Positions 23,541-37,000 of a stretch of DNA of 64,000 nucleotides are shown here, piece after piece (positions within the stretch are counted from its first letter, which is position 1; every line of letters starts with the position of its first letter). The notes under the pieces were generated by a model. That model was given only the letters and a program-made list of their open reading frames with translations, searched no databases and had not been told where the DNA came from. The stretch lies in NCBI GenBank assembly GCA_021018995.1, contig CM037598.1:44074685-44138684 (forward strand), read 5' to 3'. Position numbers and translations under genes: made by a program. Origin of the DNA: Chloranthus sessilifolius. Taxonomy: Eukaryota; Streptophyta; Magnoliopsida; Chloranthales; Chloranthaceae.

Positions 23541-23667
23541 AAATGTCACTTTTGTAGGGAGCATAATTGTACTTAGCAGATGCAATATGCCTTTCAACCC
23601 CTAGGTGATTCCTAGTGGAGAAGTTATATCTCCTGAAGACTTTTAGTGAAGTTACCTGTAAACTTCA
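23541..23667. repeat. Conserved 3' block of element C
   Basis: It aligns with B 8064, D 32061 and reversed G 18751. The centre CCCCTAGGTGATTCCTAGTGG can form a short CTAGG/CCTAG hairpin. It lies about 65 bp inside the 3' LTR in an otherwise diverged, non-coding region, which suggests a function at the RNA or DNA level. Confidence 0.75.
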
Positions 23668-25259
23668 AATATTTTTAGATTTTTTTTAAATTTTCTTAAA
23701 TCAAAGCTAGATTTTAAATTTTCAAAACTAAATTTTATACACTAAACTGTAATAACTGAGCATTTTCATAGTTTTCAAAATCATGATTCCAACATCCTTT
23801 GCTCTCCATCCTAGCAGTAATCCTTGATCAGAACTCAACAATTCCAATTCATATTAGGCATGGAGTGTGTGCGTATCAGTGAAAAGTTCATTTATCATAG
23901 ATTTTTCTAAACTGTAGATTTAGAAAATATTTTCGTCCAAAATCTTACTATTAGCATACTCTCACAAAGAATATTAAAATTTTTGGGTTCGCTATATATG
24001 ATGTATATGATGAATGCACAAAAGATATTGGCATAAAAGTAAATCTCATGGAATGGATAATAATTCTATTCATATGATTTCCTGTTTCTCTATAGTATGA
24101 ATTATATACATCTCTACTAGGCTCATGTTATTATAAACCATAAATCAAGGTCTTTTTTTTGGCTTATAATTGGGCTTTGGGTTAAGAGGTTTTCAAAGAA
24201 AGGTAGAAAGGATTCAAATTTCTTAGAATTCAGCTCATTTTTCTTGTATCTTCTTCTCTTCTTTCTATTATGCTTCAGTAAGTATCCAAAAAGTTGGATA
24301 ACTTCTTCCCATTTTCTTGTATTTCTTTTCGGTAAGTCCTATTTTCTTGAGTTTCTTTTCAGTTGAGAAGCTTTTTTCTTCTCTTTTTGTAGAATCATAT
24401 TTTACGATTTCTCTTGGTTTCCCGTATTTTTCTTCATTTTCTTTCTCAGGTGTACACTTTTTGTTTGATATCCCTTATCGATTATTCTTTCACTCCTTTC
24501 ACTCCCTCTTCTTCCCTTCTACATTCTAAATTCTTAGAAAATAATAAGGGTAAAAAGGTTGAAAGCTTCAGGTAGTACATATGGTTAAAGGGGTAAATAA
24601 ATTCGGTTTAGACTTCTAATATGGGTTCAAGGGGTAAATAAGTTTCTAGGATTTTAGCTTTTTGGCTGTAACGAATGAAAAGAATGACCTTTTATCATTT
24701 CATGATTCACAAGCATGACAGCTATATTATTTTGATGTATCTAATAAATAGTTCTAGAAGGCAAGTTATCATAATCATAGAGTATTTGATTCAATTTTTC
24801 AGCAATATGAGATTTCATTATAATGCAGTCAAAAAGTTCAAAAAAATTTTAAGTTTGAATAGAAAATAGTCTCTCTAAGAATAAAAGAGGAAATATGGCT
24901 CAAAAACTCACTGATTATATAATTTCGAAACTATAATCTAAATATTGAAGTTTAAATCAAAGTATACTTTCAAACATTCAATTTAATACAATCTTCAAGA
25001 GAGCTAGACATGAATCGTAACTGCTCTATTGTGAATATTGAACATTTACTACGATGGATTGTAAAGTTTGTGGAATCATAAAAAAAAAATTTCTATCATA
25101 ACTTGCATACAAGGATTAGCTATTCAGAAAAAAAAGTCTAAAAGTCTACATTAAGAACTAAAAAGATTTTTGTTTCTTATTATGCAAAAAGCAAAGCTAC
25201 AGAAAAATAAATCAACTAAAGGTTAATAAACTAAGCAAAACTAATATACATAGAAAGGT
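23668..25259. other. Non-coding interior of element C
   Basis: AT-rich sequence aligning with B 8200-9700. I see no coding signal; the short open frames at 24317-24869 are not conserved in B. It ends at the F3 target duplication. Confidence 0.5.
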
Positions 25260-25264
25260 GTATC

Positions 25265-27743
25265 TATCAAAGCCCGGATTTCCTAACCCCAAAATTCGTG
25301 CCGTTAGGTCGCCATTATTGACGATCCCCGAACGTAACACATGGTATCTCCACATAGAGAGCAAAATTCAAAATAGATATCTCTTGCAATGCAGATAGAG
25401 TCATCATATATGGCAAAAGAAAACTCTAATTCTATATATATAACAAGACAAATTAACAATTTTATCCCTATGTAAATCATAAGTCTGACAGAACCGAAAT
25501 GAACCACCGGTGATGGCTGACCATCACCTAAATAGTGGTTCATAACATTAGTTTACATTTCATGAATCCAAAGTTCTAAACTAAATATGAAGGTCGGACG
25601 TACCAAGGGTTATCCATAAAATCTCAAAATAACTCTGAATATCCTAAGGATAGAAATCCTCAAGTAGCAAATCAGACTCTTCTTCATGGACATAATCAGG
25701 ATCTTCTTCACGTCCTGAAACCTCAATAGTTGTATCAGCTCTTGTACGTGTGACGTATAGTCAAAGGGTGAGCTAACAGTCTAAGCTCAATAGAGATTGT
25801 AAATAAACATGCATATCATATAACAAACATAGATTTTATGACTAATTTTGAAGCATATCTTATCCCACACAAAACTGAATTTTTAAGATATATGAGTTGA
25901 ATAAAACACATTTTAAATACACATTTTTCTCACACGAAATTCACATTCATAACACAATTCACATTTGTGCTTATTTCAGAGTTTTCATGTTGTCTTTTCT
26001 CAAACTAACTTAAAACAATAACTTCAATAAACTCTCAAGCACAATATAGCATTGAGAGCCACACATAAACCGATGAGAATCTCCAAACCATCGTCGCTCA
26101 ATTGAACCATTTTTTAAGTGTGATGTCAGGCCCCTGAGCTATATTAGCAGGGTCACTTGTTACAGAGTGCCAAGCCCCAGAGCTACATTAGCAGAGTCAC
26201 TTGTGCGCTTAAAGTTACTGTTGGCCGATATAATTGTACGGATATCCCGCCGTACTGGTACACGATAGGGATTCATTCCACGTAAACGTTAAATCGTAGA
26301 GCAAGTTCTAACATATAGTTTAACACAGTGTATTGTGATAATTACATAGCTAAATTTGGAGATCTTACACAGTTCGAATTCAAAGTTCACACACACACAT
26401 GCTTATCACAATTCGTATTCTGAGTTCACACACACATTTATCACTTTTGCTTCACATTTCTAAATCTTACACACACAACCTTATTTTACACACATGGTTA
26501 CTTATCACATCACACTATCTATACAAATCACATCACATGTAAGGTTATTGAATTTTCGTACCTCATGGCTCACAAAAGCACGCTAAGCGTACGAAACAGA
26601 GAGAAGTTCTTGTGCACGTATCTAATCCATAGCCTATATTCCAACGTATCAAAAGAGAAAATATTACTGCTTGGAAGAATAAAAGGATAGGAGTTTCAAA
26701 GAATTTTCCTAAAAAAAATAAAACAGCCCAAACTGCCTCAGTCGCGTGAGCAACTCCCCCGGGCACACCCCTGTCACGCGACCTCGTGCAAGCGACTGTG
26801 TTTGTTCATTTTCTCTCAAAGCTGTCTAATATCAGTCATGCGTGCGAGTTCAAGGTCGTGCGAGCGACTCCTCCTGGCACTTACTCAGTCGTGGAAGCGA
26901 CTGATCTCCCTTTACTTTTAGGCTATTCTGAGGCCTAACTTGCACAAGCAACTCCAACTCGTGCGAGCAAGTCTCAAATTCGCGCGAGCGACTTTTGAGA
27001 TTTCAATATTTATTCCCAAATCTTAATTTTCTTTCTCTTTCCTTTATTACCCTTTCTTAATTCAACACTAATTACTTAACTTCTAGAGCCATAAATGCGC
27101 GATCTAAGCTATAATTAAACCATCATTAATCAATAGATCTCCCCTTCTTATCTTCAAGATTCAACAATTGAATGGACGCATCTAATCGGCGCTTCCTCCA
27201 CATGAATCAAAAGGGTTTGAGGTCCACCTTCTCGTACTCATGTCGCGACATACGCAGAGACAAATTCTCCTCTAGCACACTAAATCAACCCTCACTTCTT
27301 GTTCAACGGTGATCACGCAATGGGGCTCTCCATCAAAGGGTTTCATGGACAAAAACTCTCATGCTTCTTGTATATCAACTTTACTCAATCAGTGGGTACC
27401 TCTTGTGTCTACGATTCAAGATTACGTTGAGTTGTGAGTGGAGGATTGACTTCGAATTCAAGATTGGGTGTGCAAGATCTTCACAAGGGGAGAAACTCTC
27501 TTCTCCTCTTTCTCTTCAACTCTCACTCAAAACAACCAAAGGAGCAAATGGCTTCTTTGAGAAGTCATCTCTCTTAATATCTTTGCTTTGCTTCCACGTG
27601 AAGCACATACACACCAATTTGTGTTCATCAATTGGCTTGGTTCATTTGTGAACCCAATGCACTTAAGTCAGGCATTATCATATTTTGCAACCAATACGCA
27701 CACCTAACGAAACATTTTAGGTTAAAAATTTGCAGATATTACA
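25265..27743 (-). mobile_element. F3: solo LTR
   Basis: GTATC at 25260-25264 and 27744-27748 is a perfect 5-bp duplication around a single LTR of 2479 bp. On the reverse strand it starts TGTAATATCTGCAAATTTTT and ends GGGCTTTGATA. F2 ends GGGCTGTCAAA at the same aligned point, so neither 3' end is the canonical CA. The repeat zone (26120-26260) has two ~50-bp AGCTACATTAGCAGAGTCAC units and the core GTACCAGTACGGCGGGATAT on the reverse strand. Short open frames inside are not conserved between copies. Confidence 0.85.
26733..26996. repeat. Word array in F3 (CGTGCGAGCGACT)
   Basis: Copies include AGTCGCGTGAGCAACT (26739), CTCGTGCAAGCGACTG, GTCGTGCGAGCGACT (26853), CAGTCGTGGAAGCGACTG (26887), CTCGTGCGAGCAAGT and TTCGCGCGAGCGACT (26981). 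The common form AGTCGC-GTGC-GAGCGACT is quasi-palindromic. F1 and F2 carry other words at this position of the same LTR family. Confidence 0.75.
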
Positions 27744-27857
27744 GTATCCCCCCAAACAAAAATAAGACAATGTCCTCATTATTTTCCAAAAATAGGGGAC
27801 ACTAAAAAATAAAAATTAGATCATACCTGGGAGGCTTCAAAATAGAGAGAGTAGCCT

Positions 27858-29590
27858 TTACTCACTAGGTGATGACGGATATGGTACAATTGATATAGAT
27901 GGAGCTGGTTTTATTGCTAGCAAGGCTAGCAGTGGAGAATGACTACTTAACAGTTCCTCCTCATAGTTGGACATAACATCAGTAGAGCTGGTTTTAATTC
28001 TTTCTTCCTTAGGGGCAGGTTCCTCATATAGCTCAGATCCAACTTCTTTTGTGTGGAGCATATTAGCACTTTCTTTCTCAGCTATTAACTTTTCATACTT
28101 TTCTTTTAAAGCTTTCAACTCCTCTTCAACTTTTTCTTTCTTTTCAAATCCTCTTGCAATTTGAAAATTATAATAAATTTCCTTAATCTTATCCCTTAGA
28201 TTGTCAGACTCGGCCCGTGACCATGCTATTGTGACCCAGCTTTTATTCGTGTGGGACTCAATGGTCTTTTTCTGTTCCTCACAAATATGGACTAGTGAAT
28301 TTTTGTCCTCTTTCAGCTTAAGTATCTCTCCTTTAGCAACTACAAGTCTTGGTTTTTCTCATCCAATTGTCTGTGAAGTGAATGTTGGGACTCCATGTGT
28401 GCATTTTCTCTCTCATCAGGATCAACCATTAGTTCTCCAAATAGATCAAGCAAACTAGCTATTTTGTCTTCATAATCCTTTTTCTGACCCTCCCATACAT
28501 GCTGGTTATTTCTCATCATATTATTCTACTGTTGCAAATGTGCAATTTGATCTTGGAAGGTAGTAGTGGCTTATTGTACTTTGTTTGTTGTTGCAGCCCT
28601 CCAATGCACTTGATGATTCTTTACTTTCCTTTGCTTCAGGTTTTCTACAATATCCGCCCTTTCCCTTGCTATAGGTAGGACATTGAAACTCTATTTTTTG
28701 AAAACTCTATTTTTCACTCTATTCATTTCTTCAATCATATTTCTTACCATCTCTGATACTAGCAGCAGCTGTAGTGTATTTGTCAATTGCCAGTTCTCTA
28801 CTACTACCAATCTCCTTTCCCATTCTGTCTGGGTTCCTGATGATGTAGGAACTATTGTGTCAATAATGGGAGGAGATGCTTCCACATTTAACATTTCAGT
28901 GAAACCTACTTATGGAGTCTCAAAACTTGGTCCTGCTTCTGTGACTGGAATAATGGGAGTCTATTGTGTAGTTGGTGCAATCTCAGGCAAGAGTACAGAC
29001 TCATTTAGTGCAGGAGTATGCCTAGAAGTAGCCATCTAAGGAATTCGTTGTTCAACCAGAGGTCAAGGGACTTCCTCTGTTGGGGATATCATTTGGATCT
29101 CAAGCTCTGCTTCAACAACAGTTGGCACTTTTTCTTCTTCATGTATAGAAGGCATGGCAGGTCCTATTGGAGAGTCCAATTCTTAATCATATAAAATAAC
29201 TTGTTCTTGTTCAGGTAGTCTCTCCTCTACAGTTTCTAGTTCAACAGTTGTTGTAAATGTGGGAGTGGCTTCCCCTTCAACTATCTCTGGTTTAGCAGGA
29301 TTCGTAGCATCATTCTCATTTTCTGTTATATCCTCTTCTTCAGGCTCTGCCTCCTTAATTGATGGAGGTATGGAGGGTAATTTGCATGTGAACAGTATTA
29401 GAGCCATTTTCTTCCTATTTTTCGGATTTAAAGTCCTTTTATAGGCCGCAATAGTGACATCTCCTTGATCTGTAAGGACTTTTTCATTTGGTGCCCACTA
29501 ATATCCCAAATTCTTTATAATATTGGTAATTAGGCCCCCAAAAGGAAGCTTTAGCTTACATTTTTCGTACCTGGACTGATTCAATTTTCC
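27858..29590 (-). pseudogene. ORF2 of element C, C-terminal part
   Basis: Reverse-strand frames at 29407-29183 (acidic, EAEPEEEDITENENDATNP), 28894-28691 (EWERRLVVVENWQLTN...MVRNMIEEMNRVKNRV) and 28118-27858 (MKALKEKYEKLIAEKES then acidic and Pro/Ser-rich) form the remains of one long protein. It is a low-complexity acidic segment, then helices that look like a coiled coil, then a Ser/Pro tail. The order matches the later part of D ORF2 but the sequence is much diverged. Stops and frameshifts separate the pieces. D inserted at 29596 and cut it from its N-terminal domain at 42646. Confidence 0.6.
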
Positions 29591-29595
29591 CCTTA

Positions 29596-31999
29596 TGTTG
29601 CGACCCCAGATGTGCTTACTTTATTTGTTGCTGGTAAAAGTAATTTAAAATCAAAGTGAAATAGGGGATGGAATCAGCACAACTGAGAAATCCTAGACCT
29701 ACAAGATACAGGGTCCATTTGTAGCAAGTTTTGATAAGTAAGAGTTTGTCCCACAGGGAAAAGGTGATCTACAGCTCCAAGGGAGCCATCTCTAGTAGTC
29801 CCTCCAGATCTGACTACAGATCTGGCAGTCCTAAATGGAAGGGAGTTTAGGGTCACTTATTCTAAGTATCCTAAGGTAGCCTAATGAATTAACTACATAA
29901 ATGGTTGAGAAGATGGATGGAGTGTGGGAAAATAAATATAAAAGGGTGAGAAGTATGCTATTGAATTCAGATCTACTGGAATTTATGACTCAGATCCAGG
30001 TCTGTTGTTATAGAAATCCTGTCCAATGGCTACATCATCACCAAAGAGGAGAAAGAATCCAACTCATCCCAGTGCCATGATCCAATCCCTTAAGGTTATA
30101 ACCTGTCCACTTAAATGGTCACAGACTATCCCATAGGGGAACCACAATCCAGAGATGGGTCAAAACAAGTTAATCATTGTAGGCACTACTTCATCCAGGC
30201 TACAAGCTCAGGAATCCATAGGGAACCTCAACCTCTAAAGCTCTATGTGTGGGGCTAAGGCTATATAGGACCATGATAGCCCAGACACATAAAACCAGCA
30301 AGAGATTGAGTACCACCTTAGATGTAGCTGTCCATTGCTTGAGTGGGACTATAATGGTCCAGTCACAAGCCTACAATCTCCATACCCATATCAGATCTGC
30401 CATCTGATGGCAGGTCTATGCTAATAGAGGAGAGTCTGCCTCTAATCTCCTACCAGGCTACAGGCTCAGGCTCAGAGAAGAAGGATCCATTTTGGATCGG
30501 CGGATTGGATTCACCCTAAGGCTATAACCTGTCCACTTGAATGGTCACAGACTATCCCAGAGGCTATCCTCCTCACGGAGCCCAAAACAAAACAAGAATA
30601 TTGCTGCCACCACCATGGTCTAAAGGCTACCAGCTTAGGCTTCCATGGGGATTTAAGATCTAGTGGGTCCTGTGGTGGGGCTAAGGCTGTATCGGACAAT
30701 GATAGCCCAGACACACAGGTCACTTAGATCTGAATGGGTCCTTAGAATCAGTCCTCCATTGCTTTGAATCACAGCCAAAGCAATGGCGGATCACAAGGTA
30801 GCAACCTTACACAGAACAACTCACAAACACATGAATCCCATAAAAGTACAACACCCAATCACAAATTCAATTAATCTAATCTCAATAAACATACATAGGT
30901 ATGGCTAGCAAGTGCTGGGCCATGGAGAGAAGAAAAAGAAAAAGAAAAACTACTTATAACCACAGAAGAATAGAAAAGAAAATGATCTCAGATCTCTTAT
31001 TAGTGATAAGGTCTGAGCTCTTCCGGGGGTTTAAGTCTAAAAAGGTGTCCCTAAACCTAAACCAGGCTTAGGTTTATATAGCAGTGGGTGTGGCGATGCA
31101 TTAGGGTTAGGAAACCCTAATTTTAGCGATGCCACATGTCCTATTAATGATCCTTGGATGCCTTGGGGTGCGTGCACAGAGATTTGAGCATGGGAGTGCA
31201 TACCCTAATCACTGGAAATCCCCAAAATGTGCTCTACAGAATGAGGAAAGTTGGAGTTCAGAGCTTCGCCAGGTAGCAGTCGATTCCCAGACTTGTCGCG
31301 TGGTAGCACTGACTTCGCGAGGATGAGTTTGCATTAAAACTTCAGACGTCGCAGGGTTGCAGCTTCTTGATGCTTTGAGCAGTCGCAAGGTAGATAGTTA
31401 AGCTCTCGCTGGATTGGGCTTCGCGAAGTTGGATTGCTACTTGTGAATAGCGCGGGAACTGCGCGAGCATTCTATTTCACAATAGATCTTCGGGAGGCTT
31501 ACTCTGGCTTCACGAGGCTGCTTTCTTCCTGAACAGCGTGTGAACTGTGCGAGAAGTTCACTTCTTAATGGAATGTTGCGAGGATCCTTGCGATAGATTT
31601 GAGGCTTTTCTGAACTGCACGACAGATTCTCTTGACATTTGCATCATGTGGCTACTGCGTGACAACTGTGCGAGGCAGGATCCTGAAGCTAGTCTGTCAC
31701 TCAACTATGCGAGAAGTTGTTGTGAAGTCTTAGGACTTCACGAGGACTGCGCAAAGCATATTTTTCTGAATCCTCTGGAGCTTTGTTAGCTGCGCGAGGC
31801 TTACCTCAGGTCTGGATTCATGGCTCATTCTTCTGAGGGACTTCTGGTGCCAATACAGGCTCCTTAACATAATTTATGGCCTTATTGCACTGCTATTTAT
31901 TATCTACAGAAAACACTTAACAAACCTTTATTAGATGGCTAAGGGTCTAATCAAAGGCTATGTTAAGGGGTGAAAAGTGGTACTTTTCAGGTCTTAACA
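29596..31999 (-). repeat. Element D 3' LTR
   Basis: It begins TGTTGCGACCCCAGATG and ends CTTAACA on the + strand. The reverse-strand TATA box is at 31073-31080. The leader holds two copies of a ~45-bp block (TAACCTGTCCACTTAAATGG and flanks) at about 30100 and 30519, also present once in A and E. GCTACAAGCT-type loop motifs occur near 30199, 30465 and 30630. The word array is at 31264-31803. Confidence 0.9.
31264..31803. repeat. CGCGAG word array, D 3' LTR
   Basis: This is the same array as at 41908-42450 but with more decayed copies, for example TTCGCGAGGATG, ACTGCGCGAGCATT, CTTCACGAGGCTG and CTGCGCGAGGCTT. Many CG pairs that survive in the other LTR read CA or TG here, as expected from deamination of methylated cytosine. 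Confidence 0.8.
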
Positions 32000-32190
32000 C
32001 ACCCCCAAACCTAATCTCTGCTTGTCCCTTAGCAAAGCTACATTAAATCAACTACAAAAATTAAATGCCACTTTCGTAGGGAGCACGGATACATTTAGCA
32101 TATGTACCAAGCCTTTTAAACCCCTAGGTGATCCCTAGTGGAGGAGTGAAGTCTCCTGAGGGTTTTCAGTGAAGACACCCACAAACTTCT
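32000..32190. repeat. Polypurine tract and conserved 3' block of D
   Basis: CACCCCCAAACCTAATCTC at 32000 is, on the reverse strand, the polypurine tract GAGATTAGGTTTGGGGGTG next to the LTR start. The block at 32061-32190 (AAATGCCACTTTCGTAGGGA ... CCCCTAGGTGATCCCTAG ... TTTTCAGTGAAGACACC) is shared with B, C and G. Confidence 0.8.
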
Positions 32191-34047
32191 CAATGAGACA
32201 GTTAACAAAAGTGCATTATTATCAAGTGAGCAGTCAAGAAACAGAGTTAGGTCACCCTTGAATCAGTAAAAAAAATATAAGAAATTGCACGCATGTAAAT
32301 TTAAATAAAGATAAGCATCTCATGAAAGCACAACATTTCCAATCAGTTTACACCAGAGACACTACACAGGTGTGTCAACATTGAGCTCATCACTGGATCA
32401 AAAATTAGGTTATAGGTCAAACCTAATGCATTCAAGTTCAGGCCCAAAACTCTTCAGGGCATACTCTCATAAAGAACTGTTGAGGGTTTCATTTTCTCTC
32501 AAGATCAAGAGCAGTTACATCCCCCAAATGGGTCTGTAAGCATGAGCATAGGCATAGCTCTGAAGTTCTGGCATCATTGACAGATTCTCACCATAGATTG
32601 GATAACTCTTTATCTCCACATGACAACTCACTCAACTTTGGATGACAAGGGCTTTAACTGGGCTGTAATGTGGCTTATGGAGTGGGGTTAAAAATAGAAT
32701 GGAGGGTTGAAAAGGGGTGCAAAATTGAGAAATCAGTAGGTGGAGGAGGTGATTCATGACTTCACATTCTTTAATTCAGCTCCTTTCATCTTCTTTGAGG
32801 TTTTCAGATTTGAAGTGATCAGTTTCTCTTCTTGATTTCAATTTTCCCATTGAAAGTTCCATCTTGACTCCTCTCTTACTCCTCTTCATTATTGTTTTTA
32901 TTTCTTTTTTATGCATTTTTATTCTTTTTATTTTGTTTTTTGCTTTTCTGAAATGCCACCATTTTCTTAGTTAGCATACTGCCAGAATTTGAGATACTTC
33001 TTCTTTATTCACCTAATCTTGACCATAGCTAGTCCATCTTCAACTCTTTCTCCTTTACCTTCTGAATTCTCAGAGTGAGGGTAGGGTTAAATTTATACAT
33101 AGGTTCAAGTACTGTGTGTATTTTTGAAGAAATTTAGGATTTAAGACTCAAAGGGGGTATGGACAAGGGCAGTTGCTTAAGGTTTGTCTGTTTAGGCTCA
33201 AACTATCCAAAAGAAGGCCTTGATCCTTTCCTAAGTCTCATGAGTGCTGTCAGTTGTTTCAATTTGAAGTTGCCTAACTTCTAGTGAGCACAGTGACTCA
33301 GCTAGTCCTTAGAGCTAGAAGAAATTGCCTTAGTCACTCCTCAAAGAAAAAATCTTTGTATAGGCCCAAATCTCACTGGTTGTGGTCTTCCTTTGAATTC
33401 TTAAGTATGTCCTTACCTTTAGCTCTCTCTAATGATTCACTAAGTGCTGATACAAGTGAGTTTCCTTGGTGATCTCATCATGGAAATGTGAAATTTTAAA
33501 AGTTTGTAATGCCTAAAGTCTGGAAAAAATTTTGAATTTCATTATTTTTCTAATTCTCCAGTGAACATGACCCATTTCCATCTTACTCACATCATTCTGC
33601 TACACTTAGGTTAACTATTCCATTGGTAGGATCTGCCTGCCACACCCCCAAACCTATGAGGAGTAGTGTCCCCACCGATTCAAAGGTGGGTGTGCAGCAG
33701 ATTTATTTATGGCAAAATAAAAGGAAATAACATGGAGCAAAATAGACACAAGACAAAGACAAATAGTAATGACAAAAGAAGAAGATCTATTATAAGAGAG
33801 AAATGTACAAAATGAAAATCAACAGGAGAAAAAGAAAATGCAAAAATAGAAAAATCCTAGGTATAGGGTAATCAGAGCCTGAATCAAAACCAGTCCCAAC
33901 CCATCTTCTTGGCCTGCTCTCGAAGGAGAGCCTCTTCCTCTTTTTTCTTTCGTTCCCTCTCTTCCTTCTTTTGGGCTGCAGTTTTGGGCATGGTTTGAGC
34001 TTTTGGTGCCCTCACCCTCATTTTGGGTGCCTTTGGTGCAGGAGGGA
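32191..34047. other. Non-coding 3' interior of D
   Basis: AT-rich, with no long open frame and no recognisable domain. CCACACCCCCAAACCTATGA at 33640 resembles a second polypurine tract on the reverse strand. A coding-like Lys/Glu/Arg-rich stretch on the reverse strand at about 33900-34040 is probably read-through of the degraded end of ORF2. Confidence 0.5.
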
Positions 34048-37000
34048 TCACTGGGGATTTGTCTTTGGTTTGCTCAGGTGATTTGATAGGACTTTTCCTT
34101 TGGGACTCTTCCCTTTGGGGCCCTTCCCTTTTGAGCGTTGCCCTTGCTGAATCTGAGGGGGAATAAGAGGAGATTTTACTTTGTCTTGCACAGGAGGGAC
34201 AACCGGACTATTTCCTTTATCTTTCTGGTTCAGTGGTGGTGCCTCCTCAGACTGGGCAGATTGTTCTTTTCCAATTTTGATAGAGGAAGCTGTGTGAGTT
34301 GTCCTCTTAGCTATAACTTTCCTTCTCTGAGGAGAAGTTTGCTCAGCAAGGTCTGATGAAGGAGGAGCAACAGGACTCTTAGCACGTGGATCCGCAGGTG
34401 GTGCAGAGTTAGAATCGGAATCAGAGGGAAAGAGAGCAGTGGAGTCCAATCCAAGGGCTGCAGCAGCCTGTCTGCTTTCATCTTTGGAAAGCAACCGACC
34501 ATGGGGGTCATCCTGAGCAGAAGCTCTGGTGGCCTTTGGGGGTGGGGATGGCAGTGCAGGCTTTTTTCATTTTTGGGTAGTAGTGGCTCTTTTGGAAGGA
34601 GAAGGTTTCTTGGGAGCAGCACTTTTTCTCTTGGGTGCAGGAGATTTAGTAGGGGGAGGCACTGGAGCAAGAGGTGGTGGAGGGACTTGAGTAGGAGATG
34701 GAGGAGGTACTTGAGTAGGAGGTGGAGGAGGAGGAGATGTAGATGTAGGAGCAGGGGGAATGGAAGAAGATGGCCCGGGGTGTGTGGAAGGTGGGGCCTC
34801 AGGGGGTTCGGTAGCAAGAGGGGTGGCCTGAATTGGTTGGCCTAACAACGATGCAATCCTTTTTTGCAAAATTTCAATCTGCTTTTCAGCATAAAGGAGT
34901 TTGGCATCAGAAAGCCCCTTAGTGAGCCTGTGGATCTCCTGAGCATTGTTAAGTTTCTTTTCATACATCTGGGCTCTTGTTTGCTCCCGCTGGGCATTGA
35001 CTTTCTCCATCTCCGAATTTAGTTTATAGTAAGTTGCGTTAGCCTTTATGTCATTGAGGGTCTCCAAAATTGTCTCCCACCCCTTTGAAATATCTCTCAG
35101 CTTCTGCCTGTGAGCAAGCTTCAGGTCACTCAACTTCTGCAGCAAAGGGTACTCAATGGATTGTCTAAGTTGGGCCATTCCCCTAAGAACATCTCTCTTG
35201 ATGTAGGCATTGTCCCTCATGGCATGGAGGAGGGTAAAGTAAGGAGGGGTGTAATAGGAATGTCTTGATAGGATAGGTAGAAAGGGAATGGAAGAAGTAG
35301 AAGGTGATTGGTCCTGTGGGGGTAAAGTGGTAGGGAGGACATTCACATGTGGGGGCTAGGCAAAAAGTTCTGGGGCTGTTTGAGTCAAGTTGTCAGAGAA
35401 TCTAGGAGGAGGTAATATGAGAGGTGGAATGGAGGGCATGGGTGGAAAAGAAAATGAAGTGGGGTTACTGAAGGTGGGTGGTGCTGGGTAAGAGTAAAAT
35501 GGAATGGTGAAGGGTCTGAATGGTAATGGTGGGGCCAAAAGTGTGTGTGGGTGGATGGAAAATGTGGATGGGAAAGGAATGGGCTCTGTTTGGGTTGACT
35601 GGTTGGTAAATTGTGGTGGGGGTAAAATGAGTGGGGGAAGGATAGGTAGAGTGGGGAAGGAGTGGTGGGGTATGGTGTCTTGGAGGGTGAGGGTCGTAGT
35701 TAAGTCAATGGGGGGAAGATCTGGTTGCACTGTGGAGTCAGAGGTGGAAGGGGACTGGATTTGTGGGGTAGGAGGTGTTTGGGTAGAGATGGGTGGTTTT
35801 GTCAATGTTTGAAGGGTGGATTTGATGTTGGTGATGTAAGTCTGTATTTGGTCTTGGGTATGTGTTGGGGTTGATAGTTGGGTCTAAATGTCATGTATTA
35901 GGGAAAGGATATGGGTAAGTGTGTCTGAGTTTTGTTGGGGTGGAGTATGAGAAGAAGAGGGAACAAGTTGGAAAGGGGAAGAAGGGGCATGATGGAAGGT
36001 TGTAGGAGGAGGAGATGGAGGGTCTGGTGGGTGATGTGGGGAAGGAAGTGGGGAATCTGGGAGAGGGATATCATGGGTTGGCATGGTGTCAAGAAATGTA
36101 GTCATGAAGGCCTGATATCTGAAAGTAGTGGCGAGGTTAAAGTCAAGGTCTGTAAGTGAAGGTGAAGTAGGGATGGTCTGGACTGTGTCTTGGTCAATAT
36201 GTGGGGTTTTTGTGGGAATGATAGGGGTGGTTGGTTTAGGTAAGGATATGGCAGGGGTTGTGTGAGAGGTTTTCTTTTTAATGTTGGATATCAGGGGAGG
36301 GCTGTCATGGGGGTCAATGTCCTCAACAGTACTAATCACAGGGAAACATGAGGGTACGGATAAGGGAGATAAAACAGTGAAAGGGAGAGATGGAATAGGC
36401 AAAGAAACTGATGGAGGGGCAGGTGTGGTGGATGGAGGTATTGCTGCAGAATCAGTAGTGATATAGGAGCTTGCACCACCTTCTTTGGAGCAGGAGCTTT
36501 AGCAACAGCAGTCCCCTCTCCTTGCTCTGTAGCAACCTGAGCCTTAGCCTTCTTCTTCTTTTGGGGATCCATTAGACTCCTGTTGATCCCCCATTGCCTC
36601 TTTGCAAAAGTTGTAGGGGTGAGGTCAATGGTTAATTCCCCTACTGGTATCTTGTACCCTCCCCTCAAAAGTAATTTGGTAATGAGTCTTGCATAGGGGA
36701 GAGTGTAGGGCTTCTTTTTCTGCCCTAGCTTCACCATTAAATCCTTCATGGCCTCAAAAATCAACCTTGCAGCTTCAAAACTGTGGCCCAGAGAAAAGGA
36801 ATAAATAACATCAGCAATTGGGGTCCTCCTCTCCTGCTGATGGTCGGCACAATAAATGTACTTTCGCAAAACATGATCAATGAACAGAAGTTTAAGGTCT
36901 AGGTCTCTTCTCCTGATGGAATCCCTTGTAGCCTTCAATCCTTTGGTAAGGGCCTGTGCAATGGTATCAATGGGGGCACACACAGGGGGGCCATATCCAC

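Noticed and set aside
28683-29039. 118-codon + strand frame with a hydrophobic start resembling a signal peptide
   Set aside because: It lies antisense to the coiled-coil part of C ORF2 and has no homologue in D.
34501-34845. Gly/Arg-rich open frame on the + strand
   Set aside because: It is the antisense of the Pro-rich coding region of D ORF2; its composition is explained by that.
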